The position numbers were made by a program, and so were the translations under genes. Below are positions 32,720 to 42,493 of a DNA stretch of 64,000 nt, piece after piece. Location: positions 1,612,001-1,676,000 of the forward strand of contig NZ_JAYGJQ010000001.1 in the NCBI RefSeq assembly GCF_035013165.1, given 5' to 3'. Position 1 is the first letter of the stretch, and the number at the start of each line of letters is the position of its first letter. This DNA comes from Bacteriovorax sp. PP10. Its GTDB lineage: Bacteria > Bdellovibrionota > Bacteriovoracia > Bacteriovoracales > Bacteriovoracaceae. The notes under the pieces are model-generated. The model ran no database searches. It was not told where the DNA came from and worked only from the letters and a program-made list of their open reading frames with translations.

Positions 32720-35458
32720 ATGTCTAAAATTTTCGATTTTTCAGCCCTATCAAGCTCCGACATTACTTTTATCGATTCACTTTACGACAACTTCAGATCT
32801 AATCCTGAATCAGTTGATGAATCATGGCAGAGATTTTTTCAAGGTTTCGAATTTCAAAGCGGAAGCTTTGGAACGGCCGGAACTTCTGGAGAAGGAATCA
32901 CTGATGCGAAACTTCGCGCAGAAATTAATGTCTTCCGTATTATTCAATCATTCAGATCTCGTGGTCACTTATTAGCTGATACGAATCCAATTCGTCCAAG
33001 AAGAGATAGAAAAGCAAGAATCTCTCTTGAAGAGTACGGTCTATCAGATGCTGATAGAAAAACAGTTTTTCAATGTGGTGAGTTCTTAGGAATAGGTCCT
33101 GCGACTCTAGATCAAATCTTAGATCACATGAAAGAAATCTACTGTGCAAAAATTGGTTTCCAATACATGCACTCAAACAACACGGACATCCGTCGTTTTA
33201 TGAGAGAGAAGATTGAATCAACTGCAAAGAAGATTGAAATCTCAATTGATAAGAAAAAAAGAATCCTACAAAAATTAAATGAAGCGAACGTTTTTGAAAA
33301 CTTCCTTCAAACAAAGTACGTTGGACAAAAAAGATTCTCACTGGAAGGTGGGGAAGCAACAATTCCTGCTCTTGATGCTATCATCAACAAAGGGGCGGAG
33401 CTTGGAGCAAAAGAATTCGTTATTGGTATGGCCCACAGAGGTCGCTTAAACGTTCTTGCTAACACTGTAGGAAAAACTTACGAGTACATCTTCACAGAAT
33501 TCGAAGGTGGATCACAAGAAGAGCTTTCAGGTCACACGGGAGATGTTAAGTACCACATGGGATTTACATCTGTTCAAAAGACCATGATGGACAAAGAAGT
33601 TTTCGTAAAACTTCTTCCAAACCCTTCGCATCTTGAAACGGTTGCTCCAGTGGCCATCGGTTACTGTCGTGCTCTTGAAGACAATCACTACAACAACGAC
33701 TTCTCAAAAGTTATTCCTATTATTATCCATGGTGATGCAGCAGTGGCTGGCCAGGGTGTAGTTTATGAAACACTTCAAATGAGTAAGCTTAAAGCTTACA
33801 ACGTTGGTGGATCAATCCATATGGTTATCAATAACCAAATCGGATTTACGACAGACATTGAAGATGCTCGTTCATCTCAATACTGTGTGTCTGTTGCTAA
33901 AGCGATTGAAGTGCCAATCATTCAGGTTAACGGAGATGATCCTGAAGCCGTTGTGTACGCTGTTGAGCTTGCAGTAGAATTCAGACAAAAATTCAACGAA
34001 GATATTTTTATCGATATCGTTTGTTACAGAAAGTATGGTCACAACGAAGGGGATGAACCTCGTTACACTCAACCACACCTTTACGGGCTTATCACAAAAC
34101 ATAAAAACCCAAGAGAGTTATACCTTGACCAGTTAATGGCATCAGGGAAAATCGAAGCAAAACTTGCAGCTGATATGATGGATGCTTACAAGCAACTTCT
34201 ATCAGACAGATTTAATAACGTTCGTCAGAATGAAGTTCCAAAAAAATCTAAAGGCCCGCATAAAGACTGGGAAGGAATGGAATTTTCAAATGCTAATTCA
34301 TTTGATGAATCTCCAGCAACTGGTGTTAAGCGCGAAGTTTTAGACCGTGTAGCAAAAGCTATCAACACTGTTCCTGCCGGAATGGAGTTGATGAAAAAAG
34401 CTCAAAAGGTTCTTGATGACAGACAAGCTTTCTATGATGGCGACAAACTTGACTGGGCACTGGGAGAGTTACTTGCTTACGGATCTCTTTTAGATGAAGG
34501 TCACCCTTTAAGATTCACAGGGCAAGATGTTGTTCGTGGAACGTTTTCTCACCGTCAGGCAAAAATGTTTGATGAAAGAACAAACGAAGCTTACTGTGGT
34601 CTGGAAAACATTTCTCCAAAACAAGGTCGCGTAGGATTATACAATTCACTTCTATCTGAGTACGCAGTACTTGGATTTGAATACGGATACGCTTGGGGAT
34701 CTCCACAAGCTCTAACAATTTGGGAAGCACAGTTTGGGGATTTCTCAAACGGAGCTCAGATTATGATCGACCAGTACATCACATCTGCTGAAGTAAAATG
34801 GCAGAGAATGAACGGTCTGGTTATGTTACTTCCACACGGAAATGAAGGAGCTGGTCCTGAGCACTCGAGTGCAAGACCGGAAAGATACTTACAGATGGCC
34901 GCTGACAACAACGTGGTTGTCGCTAACTGTACGACTCCTGCCAACATGTTCCACTTACTTCGCCGTCAAATTGCTTGGAACTTCAGAAAGCCAGCAATCG
35001 TTATGACTCCGAAGTCACTTCTTCGTGACCCTCGTTGTACATCAACTCGTGAAGAACTTTCTAACGGAAGATTCCAGGAAGTATTAGACGATCCGAATAC
35101 AGGGAAAAAAGTAACTCGCTTAATTCTTTGTACAGGAAAGATTTACTACGACATGTATGAGAAAAAAATTGCTGATAAACGCGATGACGTGGCGATTGTT
35201 CGTTTAGAACAAATCCACCCTTTACCAGAAAAACAATTAGCTAAAATTCTTGAGAAATATAAAGGCGCTGAAACAGTGTGGGTACAAGAAGAAGCTAAGA
35301 ACCAGGGATACTGGACGTACCTTCTTCGTTTCGACATGTTCAGAGACTTTAAATTGATCAGCAGAAAATCGTCGGCATCTCCTGCGACAGGATTTTCTAA
35401 CGTACACAAAAAAGAACAAGCAGAAATCGTAACGAAAGCATTTTCAAAAGAAGGATAA
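32720..35458 (+). CDS. sucA: 2-oxoglutarate dehydrogenase E1 component
   Basis: From the ATG at 32720 (AAGGTG upstream) the product has 912 residues, the length of SucA. The N-terminal SucA segment FIDSLYDNFRSNPESVDESWQRFF, the thiamine-pyrophosphate parts (AHRGRLNVLANTVGK, GDAAVAGQGVVYETLQMS, INNQIGFTT) and the C-terminal transketolase part (LPHGNEGAGPEHSSARPERYLQ) are all there. It decarboxylates 2-oxoglutarate and passes succinyl to the lipoyl arm of SucB, TCA cycle. First gene of the sucA-sucB pair, 3 bp apart. Confidence 0.97.
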   Translation: MSKIFDFSALSSSDITFIDSLYDNFRSNPESVDESWQRFFQGFEFQSGSFGTAGTSGEGITDAKLRAEINVFRIIQSFRSRGHLLADTNPIRPRRDRKARISLEEYGLSDADRKTVFQCGEFLGIGPATLDQILDHMKEIYCAKIGFQYMHSNNTDIRRFMREKIESTAKKIEISIDKKKRILQKLNEANVFENFLQTKYVGQKRFSLEGGEATIPALDAIINKGAELGAKEFVIGMAHRGRLNVLANTVGKTYEYIFTEFEGGSQEELSGHTGDVKYHMGFTSVQKTMMDKEVFVKLLPNPSHLETVAPVAIGYCRALEDNHYNNDFSKVIPIIIHGDAAVAGQGVVYETLQMSKLKAYNVGGSIHMVINNQIGFTTDIEDARSSQYCVSVAKAIEVPIIQVNGDDPEAVVYAVELAVEFRQKFNEDIFIDIVCYRKYGHNEGDEPRYTQPHLYGLITKHKNPRELYLDQLMASGKIEAKLAADMMDAYKQLLSDRFNNVRQNEVPKKSKGPHKDWEGMEFSNANSFDESPATGVKREVLDRVAKAINTVPAGMELMKKAQKVLDDRQAFYDGDKLDWALGELLAYGSLLDEGHPLRFTGQDVVRGTFSHRQAKMFDERTNEAYCGLENISPKQGRVGLYNSLLSEYAVLGFEYGYAWGSPQALTIWEAQFGDFSNGAQIMIDQYITSAEVKWQRMNGLVMLLPHGNEGAGPEHSSARPERYLQMAADNNVVVANCTTPANMFHLLRRQIAWNFRKPAIVMTPKSLLRDPRCTSTREELSNGRFQEVLDDPNTGKKVTRLILCTGKIYYDMYEKKIADKRDDVAIVRLEQIHPLPEKQLAKILEKYKGAETVWVQEEAKNQGYWTYLLRFDMFRDFKLISRKSSASPATGFSNVHKKEQAEIVTKAFSKEG

Positions 35459-35461
35459 TTT

Positions 35462-36691
35462 ATGAGTGTTGAATTAAAAATTCCGGTTATCGGAGAATCA
35501 GTAACAGAAGTAACATTATCATCATGGCTTAAAAAAGATGGTGACTACGTAGCTGAAGGTGAAGCGGTTTGTGAAATTGAATCTGATAAAGCTTCAATGG
35601 AATTACCAGCACCAAGTGCCGGTGTTTTAAAAATCATGGCAGAAGCTGGAAGTGAATTAAAAATTGGAGCAAAGATCGGTGAGCTAGATACTGCAGCGGC
35701 AAAGCCAGCAGCAGCAGCAAAAACTGAAGCGCCAGCGGCAGCACCAAAAGCTGAAGCAGCAGCTCCAGCAGCAACTGCATCTTCAGGAAAAGAAGTGAAC
35801 TATCCAAGCCCGGCAGCTAGAAAAATCCTTGATGAAAAAGGTGTTTCAGCTGACGACGTAAAAGGATCGGGAAAAGACGGAAGAATTACAAAAGACGATG
35901 CAGTAAACGCATCTGCTCCAGCTCCAGCAGCAAAAGCAGCGGCACCTGCGGCAGCACCAACTGCAACTCGTGCCCCAACAGTACCTGGCGCGCGCGCAAC
36001 TCGCCCAGAGAAGATGACTCGTTTACGTAAGACGATCGCTTCAAAACTTGTTGAAGCAAAAAATACAACAGCAATGCTAACAACTTTTAACGAAGTTGAT
36101 ATGTTTGAGCTAATGGCACTTAGAAAAAGATACAAAGACGCTTTCACGAAAAAACACGGAGTAGGTCTTGGGTTTATGTCACTGTTTACAAAAGCAGTCA
36201 CAGTTGCTCTAAAAGACTGGCCGGCAGTCAACGCACAAATCAATGGTGATGAAATTTTATACCATGACTACGCGGATATCGGGATCGCGGTTTCAACTCC
36301 AAGAGGACTAGTTGTTCCTGTGGTGAGAAACGCAGAGAGTTTATCTCTAGCTGAAATTGAAAAAGAAATTTTAGCTCTTGCGACTAAAGCGCGTGACGGA
36401 AAAATTACTATCGAAGAAATGCAAGGTGGAACATTCTCTATCACTAACGGTGGTGTGTTTGGTTCAATGCTTTCAACTCCGATTTTAAACCTTCCTCAAT
36501 CAGCGATTTTAGGAATGCATAATATTATCGAGAGACCAGTAGCTATCAACGGACAAGTTGTTATTCGTCCAATGATGTACCTGGCACTTTCTTACGACCA
36601 CAGAATTATCGATGGACGTGAGTCAGTGAGTTTCTTGAAGCAAGTAAAAGAGCTTCTTGAAGATCCTTCTAGATTATTACTTGATGTTTAA
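35462..36691 (+). CDS. sucB: Dihydrolipoyl succinyltransferase (E2)
   Basis: The 409-residue product has one lipoyl domain with lipoate-carrying Lys43 ([11 protein letters not shown]), an Ala/Pro-rich linker, a peripheral-subunit-binding domain ([22 protein letters not shown], about 117-140), a second Ala-rich linker and the catalytic domain (from about 180) ending with [12 protein letters not shown], whose H-x3-D-G is the acyltransfer site. The Ala-rich linkers are encoded by repeated GCA/GCT codons and give a false open frame on the other strand. Starts 3 bp after sucA. Confidence 0.96.
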   Translation: MSVELKIPVIGESVTEVTLSSWLKKDGDYVAEGEAVCEIESDKASMELPAPSAGVLKIMAEAGSELKIGAKIGELDTAAAKPAAAAKTEAPAAAPKAEAAAPAATASSGKEVNYPSPAARKILDEKGVSADDVKGSGKDGRITKDDAVNASAPAPAAKAAAPAAAPTATRAPTVPGARATRPEKMTRLRKTIASKLVEAKNTTAMLTTFNEVDMFELMALRKRYKDAFTKKHGVGLGFMSLFTKAVTVALKDWPAVNAQINGDEILYHDYADIGIAVSTPRGLVVPVVRNAESLSLAEIEKEILALATKARDGKITIEEMQGGTFSITNGGVFGSMLSTPILNLPQSAILGMHNIIERPVAINGQVVIRPMMYLALSYDHRIIDGRESVSFLKQVKELLEDPSRLLLDV

Positions 36692-36700
36692 TTAAAATTT

Positions 36701-36722
36701 GGCCTGGGAAACCAGGCCTTTT
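36701..36722 (+). terminator. Terminator-like hairpin after sucB
   Basis: GGCCTGG / CCAGGCC with loop GAAA and TTTT after it. It would reduce transcription from sucAB into the methyltransferase-lpd genes. Confidence 0.7.
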
Positions 36723-36737
36723 CATGTGAGGTTACTT

Positions 36738-37580
36738 ATGGCCACGCCTAAAGATTCAAATGAAAAAAAAGACTTTCCGTATCTACATGGCTTTTCGCCG
36801 GTAGAGCAAGAACGCCTGCGTTCGCAAGCGCGCTTCGCTGAACACACTATTTATCAAAACGTAAATTTTTCTTCTGCTAAACGAGTATTGGAAGTTGGGT
36901 GTGGAGTTGGAGCTCAGTCAGAGATCCTGCTTCGTCGTTTTCCCAATATTCATTTAACAGGAATTGACCTGAGCGATAAGCAGCTTGCTGCCGCGAAAGG
37001 ATCACTTTCAAAATTATCATACGCTGATAACCGTTACGATCTTCATCAGATGAATGCTGAGAATCTAACGTTTACCACTGAAAATTTTGATGGGGCCTTT
37101 TTATGTTTCGTTCTGGAGCACGTTCCAGATCCACGTAGAGTTTTATCTGAGGTAAGGCGAGTGCTTTCTCCAGGTGGAACGGTTTACGTGACAGAAGTTT
37201 TAAATTCGTCTTTCTTTTTGGATCCATACTCTCCCAATACATTAAAATACTGGATGGCCTTCAATGACTATCAGTACGACCAGAAAGGTGACCCATTTAT
37301 GGGAGCTAAGCTGGGGAACCTTTTAATGCAAATTGGTTTTAGAAATATTGAAACAGAAGTAAAGACATGGTTCCTGGATAATCGTCATCCGCAAAAAAGA
37401 AAAGAGATGATTGAGTTTTGGAGCGAGCTACTTATGAGTGCCAGTGATCAGTTAGTACAGGCAAAATATGTAGATCAGGAAACAGTTGATGGAATGAAAA
37501 AGGAAATGAGTGTCGTGGCCAATGACCCGAACGCCGTGTTCTTTTTCTCGTTTATACAAGCAAAAGCAAAAAATATCTAA
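36738..37580 (+). CDS. Class I SAM-dependent methyltransferase
   Basis: Start at 36738 (GAGGTT upstream); an upstream in-frame start at 36699 would translate the hairpin. The 280-residue protein has motif I VLEVGCGVGAQSEILLRRF (cut: VLEVGCGVGAQ, about 53-63), motif II GIDLSDKQL, and FDGAFLCFVLEHVPDPRRVLSE with the post-motif EHV typical of Methyltransf_11/25 enzymes. The C-terminal region is helical. Location between sucB and lpd suggests a metabolic tie, but no specific substrate can be named. It separates the E1/E2 genes from E3. Confidence 0.85.
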   Translation: MATPKDSNEKKDFPYLHGFSPVEQERLRSQARFAEHTIYQNVNFSSAKRVLEVGCGVGAQSEILLRRFPNIHLTGIDLSDKQLAAAKGSLSKLSYADNRYDLHQMNAENLTFTTENFDGAFLCFVLEHVPDPRRVLSEVRRVLSPGGTVYVTEVLNSSFFLDPYSPNTLKYWMAFNDYQYDQKGDPFMGAKLGNLLMQIGFRNIETEVKTWFLDNRHPQKRKEMIEFWSELLMSASDQLVQAKYVDQETVDGMKKEMSVVANDPNAVFFFSFIQAKAKNI

Positions 37581-37605
37581 GTTATCTAAAAGGAGATACG
37601 AGTAA

Positions 37606-39009
37606 ATGAAAGAGTTTGATGTTGTAGTTATTGGTTCAGGTCCGGGCGGTTATGTTTGTGCTATCAGATGCGCTCAGCTTGGAATGAAAGTTGCCATAGT
37701 TGAAAAATATAAAACTCTTGGTGGAACATGTTTAAACGTTGGGTGTATCCCTTCAAAAGCATGGTTAGATTCATCTGAAAAATATCATGAACTAATGCAC
37801 TCATTTAAAGATCATGGAATTGCAGCGAGCGGTGTAAAGCTGGACTTCGGTGTGATGAGAGACAGAGTTAAAAAAGTTGTAACTGATGTTACAGGTGGAA
37901 TTAACTTTCTAATGAAGAAAAATAAAATTGAAGTATTTTACGGTATGGGATCTTTTAAAGATGCCAACACTGTTATCGTTAAAGGTGACAAGGAAACTGT
38001 AGAAATTAAAGGATCAAAAATCGTAATCGCTACAGGATCAAAACCTTCAACACTTCCCGGTGTAACGATTGATAAAGATAGAGTGATCACTTCAACTGAA
38101 GCACTTGTCCTAAAAGAACTTCCAAAAAAACTTATCGTTATTGGTGGTGGAGTTATCGGTCTGGAGCTTTCTTCTGTTTATAGAAGATTGGGTTCAGAAG
38201 TTACAGTTGTTGAGTACGCTGATTCAATCATCGCGACAATGGATGCTGGTCTTGGAAAAGAACTTCATAAAGTCTTAAAGCGTGATGGAATTGAATTCCT
38301 TTTAGGTCACGGTGTAACTGAAGTTAAAGCGACCGGTAAAAAAGTAACTGTTAAAGCAAAAAATAAAGCTGACAATTCGGAAGTGACGTTAGAAGGGGAT
38401 TACTGCCTTGTTGCAGTAGGAAGACGCCCATACACTGAAGGTCTTGGACTGGATAAAGCTGGGGTAAAAATGGACGACAGAGGAAGAGTTGACACAAACT
38501 CTCACCTGCAAACAAACGTTCCTCACATCTATGCTATCGGTGACGTTATTAAAGGTGCAATGCTTGCTCACAAAGCTGAAGAAGAAGGTGTGTTGGTTGC
38601 TGAGTATATGGCAGGACAAAAACCACATATCGATTATAACTTAATCCCAGGTGTTGTTTATACTTGGCCGGAAGTAGCTGCTGTTGGAAAAACAGAAGAG
38701 CAACTAAAAGCTGAAGGGCGTGAGTACAAAACAGGAAGTTTCAAAACAACGGCAAGTGGACGTGCTCGTGCGTCTAACGAGTCTGATGGATTTGTTAAAG
38801 TTCTTGCTGATAAAAAGACAGATGAAATTTTAGGCGTTCATATGATTGGCCCACGTTGTGCAGACATGATTGCTGAAGCGGTTCTAGCAATGGAATTTAG
38901 AGCTTCTGCTGAAGACGTTGGTCGTACGTCACATGCTCACCCGACTTACTCTGAGTCGATGAAAGAAGCGTGCCTTGCTGCGACTGATAAGCGTTCATTG
39001 AATTCTTAA
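37606..39009 (+). CDS. lpdA: Dihydrolipoyl dehydrogenase (E3)
   Basis: The 467-residue flavoprotein has the FAD motif VVIGSGPGGYVCAI, the redox disulfide GGTCLNVGCIPSK (Cys42 and Cys47), the NAD-binding GGGVIGLELSSVY, the second FAD motif YAIGDVIKGAMLAHKAEEEG and the C-terminal HAHPTYSE with the active-site His and Glu. It reoxidises the lipoyl arm of SucB (and possibly of other 2-oxo acid dehydrogenases) with NAD. AAGGAG is 8-10 bp before the ATG. Confidence 0.97.
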   Translation: MKEFDVVVIGSGPGGYVCAIRCAQLGMKVAIVEKYKTLGGTCLNVGCIPSKAWLDSSEKYHELMHSFKDHGIAASGVKLDFGVMRDRVKKVVTDVTGGINFLMKKNKIEVFYGMGSFKDANTVIVKGDKETVEIKGSKIVIATGSKPSTLPGVTIDKDRVITSTEALVLKELPKKLIVIGGGVIGLELSSVYRRLGSEVTVVEYADSIIATMDAGLGKELHKVLKRDGIEFLLGHGVTEVKATGKKVTVKAKNKADNSEVTLEGDYCLVAVGRRPYTEGLGLDKAGVKMDDRGRVDTNSHLQTNVPHIYAIGDVIKGAMLAHKAEEEGVLVAEYMAGQKPHIDYNLIPGVVYTWPEVAAVGKTEEQLKAEGREYKTGSFKTTASGRARASNESDGFVKVLADKKTDEILGVHMIGPRCADMIAEAVLAMEFRASAEDVGRTSHAHPTYSESMKEACLAATDKRSLNS

Positions 39010-39028
39010 AACCAACAAGGGGTTGAAT

Positions 39029-39793
39029 ATGATTAAAGTATTAATTCTCTCACTATTATTTACGGTAACGGCACAAGCGAAAGTGAAGACAGAAAAAGTA
39101 GAGTACAAATCAGGTGACTTAACTTTTGAAGGATTCTTGGCTTACGATACTTTGTCTCAAGGAAAAAAACCTGGAATTATGGTTGTTCATAATTGGATGG
39201 GGATCACGGCAGAAACAGAATCAAAAGTCATGGAAATGGCAAAACTTGGTTACGTTGTAATGGCCGGAGATATTTACGGTAAAGGTATTCGTCCAAAAGA
39301 CGCTGCTGAAGCTGGAGCTCTTGCTGGAAAATATAAAGCAGATTTAAAAACACTACGCGAGAGAGCAAATCTTGCGATTGATGAATTAAAAAAGCAGAAG
39401 AAAGTTGATACCAGCAAAATTTTTGTTGTAGGCTACTGCTTCGGTGGAACAACGGCGATTGAAGTTGCTCGTTCTGGAACTGATCTTCGTGGAGTGATTA
39501 CTTTCCACGGCGGATTAACTCCATCGAACGATGACAAAAATATCAAAGGGCCGCTTCTAGTTCTTCATGGTGCAGTCGATCCATTCGTTCCCAAAGCAGA
39601 CTTCGATGGATTCGTTAAAGGAATGAACGACGCAAAGATAGACTACCAGTTAGTTTCTTATGCGAACGCTGTTCACAGCTTCACTGAAAAGGGAGCAGGT
39701 AACGATAATTCTAAAGGGGCCGCTTATAATGAACTGGCCGATAAACGTTCATGGATTGCCATGAAAGATTTCCTAGCTGAAAGATCTAAGTAA
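39029..39793 (+). CDS. Exported dienelactone hydrolase family protein
   Basis: The ATG at 39029 (AAGGGG upstream) starts a signal peptide (MIKVLILSLLFTVTAQA). The TTG six bases before is rejected. The 254-residue product is a DLH-type alpha/beta hydrolase: GYCFGGTTAIE with nucleophile Cys, acid Asp in LHGAVDPFVP, His in NAVHSFTEKGAG, and KPGIMVVHNWMG near the start. DLH enzymes cleave lactones or esters; as an exported one its substrate is likely extracellular or periplasmic. A terminator follows. Confidence 0.88.
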   Translation: MIKVLILSLLFTVTAQAKVKTEKVEYKSGDLTFEGFLAYDTLSQGKKPGIMVVHNWMGITAETESKVMEMAKLGYVVMAGDIYGKGIRPKDAAEAGALAGKYKADLKTLRERANLAIDELKKQKKVDTSKIFVVGYCFGGTTAIEVARSGTDLRGVITFHGGLTPSNDDKNIKGPLLVLHGAVDPFVPKADFDGFVKGMNDAKIDYQLVSYANAVHSFTEKGAGNDNSKGAAYNELADKRSWIAMKDFLAERSK

Positions 39794-39804
39794 AATTTCA
39801 ATAA

Positions 39805-39844
39805 CCTGAGTGTGATGTTGAACATTACACTCAGGCATCTTTTT
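39805..39844 (+). terminator. Intrinsic terminator
   Basis: CCTGAGTGT (39805-39813) pairs with ACACTCAGG (39827-39835), inner ATG/CAT pairing, then CATCTTTTT. Ends the lpdA-DLH transcript. Confidence 0.8.
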
Positions 39845-39920
39845 CCGCATATTCCTTATCCTGTGATTTTCTTCACCAACAAACCAATCTAAACGATAAG
39901 TCCTCCACTAGGAGACTTTT

Positions 39921-40667
39921 ATGTTTAAGACGACTTTTTTGGTTTGTGCACTATCACTATACTCATTAGCATCCTTTGCAGCTGATCCCTTAGACCTTGA
40001 TAGGTTTGAGCTTCCGGCACCTGCTCAAAGTGATTTAGGACAAACATACAAACTGTGGGCAACCTATTATTACCTTCCAGAATTAAATGAAGATTCAGGC
40101 ACTTTCCCTCTAAGAGATATGAAAGGGCAGGAGCTTGGGCCACGACTTACTCTAAGACATTGGTGTGATACCGCAATGGAAGGGTCGGTTAAAATAAATT
40201 TCAAGAACGGCGATATAAAAACTTTCAACTATCACGGAGTCACGTCCGACAACTATGTAGACTGTAAGTCTGTTTTTCCTAAACACACAGGGATTGGAAA
40301 GACGAAATTTCGTGAAGCAAACGGAGTGTATGGAGATGGGTTAGATGACTACATCCTTTCTCCTTATAGAACACTTGCGACGGATACAACTTACATCAAA
40401 CCAGGAACTGCTCTTTATATTCCTAAAGCACGTGGAGCTAAGATCACACTTCCTAGTGGGCGAGTGATTACTCACGATGGTTATTTCTTCGCTGGTGATA
40501 AAGGTGGAGCTATTAAAGGCGCGCACGTTGATGTTTACATCGGCGTATCGAAGTCAGCAACATTCTTCCCGTGGATTGGAAGTAGTGAATCTAAAACGTT
40601 TGAAGCGTACGTCGTAAAAGACGCAAAAGTTATTCAGGATCTATTGGATCTGCATACTGTAAGGTAG
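39921..40667 (+). CDS. Exported 3D (Asp) domain protein, MltA-like fold
   Basis: The 248-residue product has a Sec signal peptide (MFKTTFLVCALSLYSLASFA). The C-terminal 100 residues are a 3D domain, as at the end of MltA and Sps/YabE proteins: ATDTTYIKPGTALYIPKARG, then FFAGDKGGAIKGAHVDVYIG with the conserved Asp residues. Such domains form the double-psi barrel active site of lytic transglycosylases. The N-terminal part (WATYYYLPELNEDSG) does not look like MltA. Probably acts on peptidoglycan, or is a barrel-only binding protein. It is followed by two more exported genes at 3 bp and overlapping. Confidence 0.75.
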   Translation: MFKTTFLVCALSLYSLASFAADPLDLDRFELPAPAQSDLGQTYKLWATYYYLPELNEDSGTFPLRDMKGQELGPRLTLRHWCDTAMEGSVKINFKNGDIKTFNYHGVTSDNYVDCKSVFPKHTGIGKTKFREANGVYGDGLDDYILSPYRTLATDTTYIKPGTALYIPKARGAKITLPSGRVITHDGYFFAGDKGGAIKGAHVDVYIGVSKSATFFPWIGSSESKTFEAYVVKDAKVIQDLLDLHTVR

Positions 40668-40670
40668 TTT

Positions 40671-41033
40671 ATGAAAGGTATTTTAGTTTTTTTATTTTGT
40701 CTTAATGCTTACGCTGCTACACAACCTTCGGATTGTGGGAGCTATGATATTTATGGACGAATGGAGAAAAGTAAAACACCAGGTGAATTTCAATACGTTG
40801 TGAACGGTGGAACTGTTTCACAATACAAATTTAAGCTCCCTCCCGTTCAGGAAATGAAACTGGCCCCTTATCTTGAACAGTCTTCAAGAATCAGAGCGAC
40901 CATTTCTAAAATAATTACAGATTTTAATGGGGAGTTTTCAAAGATTGAAAAAGTTGAAGACGTTGTGCCAGATCCAGCAAAGCTAACCAAACAACATGGT
41001 TTTTTTCTGGTCAAGAAGGAGAAGTGTAAATGA
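40671..41033 (+). CDS. Small exported protein, unknown function
   Basis: The 120-residue product has a short signal peptide (MKGILVFLFCLNAYA) and a mature part beginning ATQPSDCGSYD with a second Cys at KEKCK, predicted beta strands (FQYVVNGGTVSQYKFKL) and a Lys-rich end. It lies 3 bp behind the 3D-domain gene and overlaps the caspase-like gene by 4 bp (ATGA), so the three proteins are co-expressed in fixed order. No family recognised. Confidence 0.7.
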   Translation: MKGILVFLFCLNAYAATQPSDCGSYDIYGRMEKSKTPGEFQYVVNGGTVSQYKFKLPPVQEMKLAPYLEQSSRIRATISKIITDFNGEFSKIEKVEDVVPDPAKLTKQHGFFLVKKEKCK

Positions 41034-42493
41034 AGACAACATTATTACTGGTGCTGATTATTTTAAGTGCCAACGTGGTTGCTAAAGATACAATTCTATT
41101 TATTGGTGGAGGTGGTGAACCTCTGAGTGCAGATGAAACTCAATTTGATGGAAGTCTTGAAGGGATAGGCGCTTTCCATTCCAAGAATAAAAATTCTTAC
41201 GATGCCGTTGTCAACTTCAATGGGGGACATTCTAAGACTGAAAAAAAGATCAGCAAATATTTTTCAGGACAGGAAGTTGTACCAGATTTTACGACGACAA
41301 ATTATAATAAAGTGGTCGATGATTTGATTAAAAAATTGTCTGCCAACCCGCCACAGATTCGTGCAGGTGAAAAACTTTTAGTTTTTATCAATAGTCATGG
41401 AAGTGAAAAACAAGCTGAGAAAACTCATAGTATCTCAACTTCACGATCGGCAATGACCAGTATGAATGCCGGTGGAGCAGGGATGGTGAGTCTTGATAAG
41501 CTTAAAGAACTGGCAGATCTTGCAGAAAAAAAGAATGTAAGGCTGGGAATCATCGATGGTAGTTGTCATGCAGGTAATAGTCTTGCGTTGGCAAATTCTA
41601 AAACGTGTGTGGTTGCAGGCTCAGGGCCAAATCATTATTCATATTCAGACTTTGCAGAAGTTTATGCAAAAAAAATGACGAAAGGAAGAAATCTGGAAGA
41701 TATTTTTCTTGAGACAAATGATGAAGTGCTTGGAAAAGGTTTTCCGATGATTTCAAGTCCAGCAGGAGTCGCTGCTCAAGATGAACTTTATCCTTACCTT
41801 ACTCCTTATATGTACTACCACGATGAGTACCGTGGAATGGCATTAGATAAAATTGATAACTACATGAAAGCAACTTCTTCTCCCGAATTAGTGTGTGTGA
41901 GAGAGAATGAGTATGTGAAGCTCGAATCACTGGTAAAATTAATTGAGAGTATGAGTAAAGTCGCAAAGGCCGAAGGAGCATTGTCTAGGTCTGTTGATTT
42001 ATCAGGTCTGGAAAAAGAGCTTGCTGATTATAAAAAAACTCAGGATAAATACTTTCAAAAATTAAGTCAGCTTGATTTATCTGGTCTGAATAAAATAGAA
42101 AAAGTTAGGGTTGGCAATTTAGTAAGCCCGACTGGTTTCACTCATAAAGAATTATTGAAAACTAATTTTGAATTTTTTATTCAAAATAAAGTTGATCTGT
42201 TAAAAGACCCAAAGCTTGATGCGAAAAAGGAAAAGCAGGCCTTAGAATTAATTGCTTATTATAAAGCTGCAATGCTCGTTAAAGAGAGAGTTATAAGAGA
42301 GAACCCTCAGTATGCCCAACAACAAGTTATCATTGAAGGTCTTAAAACAGATAACGATGTTGGTTTTCAAGTGGCCGCTAAAATTATGAAAGAGGCACAT
42401 GAAGCCTATAATGCGCTTTATAAGATAAGAGAAAGCGAAATGGTCAAGCAAGCAAAGAGAGCTCCAAACCCTTGTAAGGATTTTGTTCTTTAA
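41030..42493 (+). CDS. Exported caspase-like (clan CD) peptidase
   Basis: The 487-residue product has a signal peptide (MKTTLLLVLIILSANVVA). The catalytic pair of clan CD is recognisable: a hydrophobic strand then His-Gly (LLVFINSHGSEK, His123) and a hydrophobic strand then Asp-x-x-Cys-His-x-Gly (LGIIDGSCHAG, Cys179). Spacing of about 56 residues fits caspase, gingipain and legumain-like folds. Residues 290-480 are helical with many Lys/Glu, without known domain, and probably form a coiled-coil or helical bundle. Last gene of the three-gene operon. Specificity is unknown; metacaspases cleave after Arg/Lys, caspases after Asp. Confidence 0.7.
   Translation: MKTTLLLVLIILSANVVAKDTILFIGGGGEPLSADETQFDGSLEGIGAFHSKNKNSYDAVVNFNGGHSKTEKKISKYFSGQEVVPDFTTTNYNKVVDDLIKKLSANPPQIRAGEKLLVFINSHGSEKQAEKTHSISTSRSAMTSMNAGGAGMVSLDKLKELADLAEKKNVRLGIIDGSCHAGNSLALANSKTCVVAGSGPNHYSYSDFAEVYAKKMTKGRNLEDIFLETNDEVLGKGFPMISSPAGVAAQDELYPYLTPYMYYHDEYRGMALDKIDNYMKATSSPELVCVRENEYVKLESLVKLIESMSKVAKAEGALSRSVDLSGLEKELADYKKTQDKYFQKLSQLDLSGLNKIEKVRVGNLVSPTGFTHKELLKTNFEFFIQNKVDLLKDPKLDAKKEKQALELIAYYKAAMLVKERVIRENPQYAQQQVIIEGLKTDNDVGFQVAAKIMKEAHEAYNALYKIRESEMVKQAKRAPNPCKDFVL

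Noticed and set aside
35800-36243. 147-residue Ala-rich open frame antisense to sucB
   Set aside because: It arises from repeated Ala/Pro codons of the sucB linkers; no ribosome site and no family.
36699-36737. Upstream start for the methyltransferase
   Set aside because: It would translate through the sucB terminator hairpin; ATG 36738 has GAGGTT in front and begins the normal domain.
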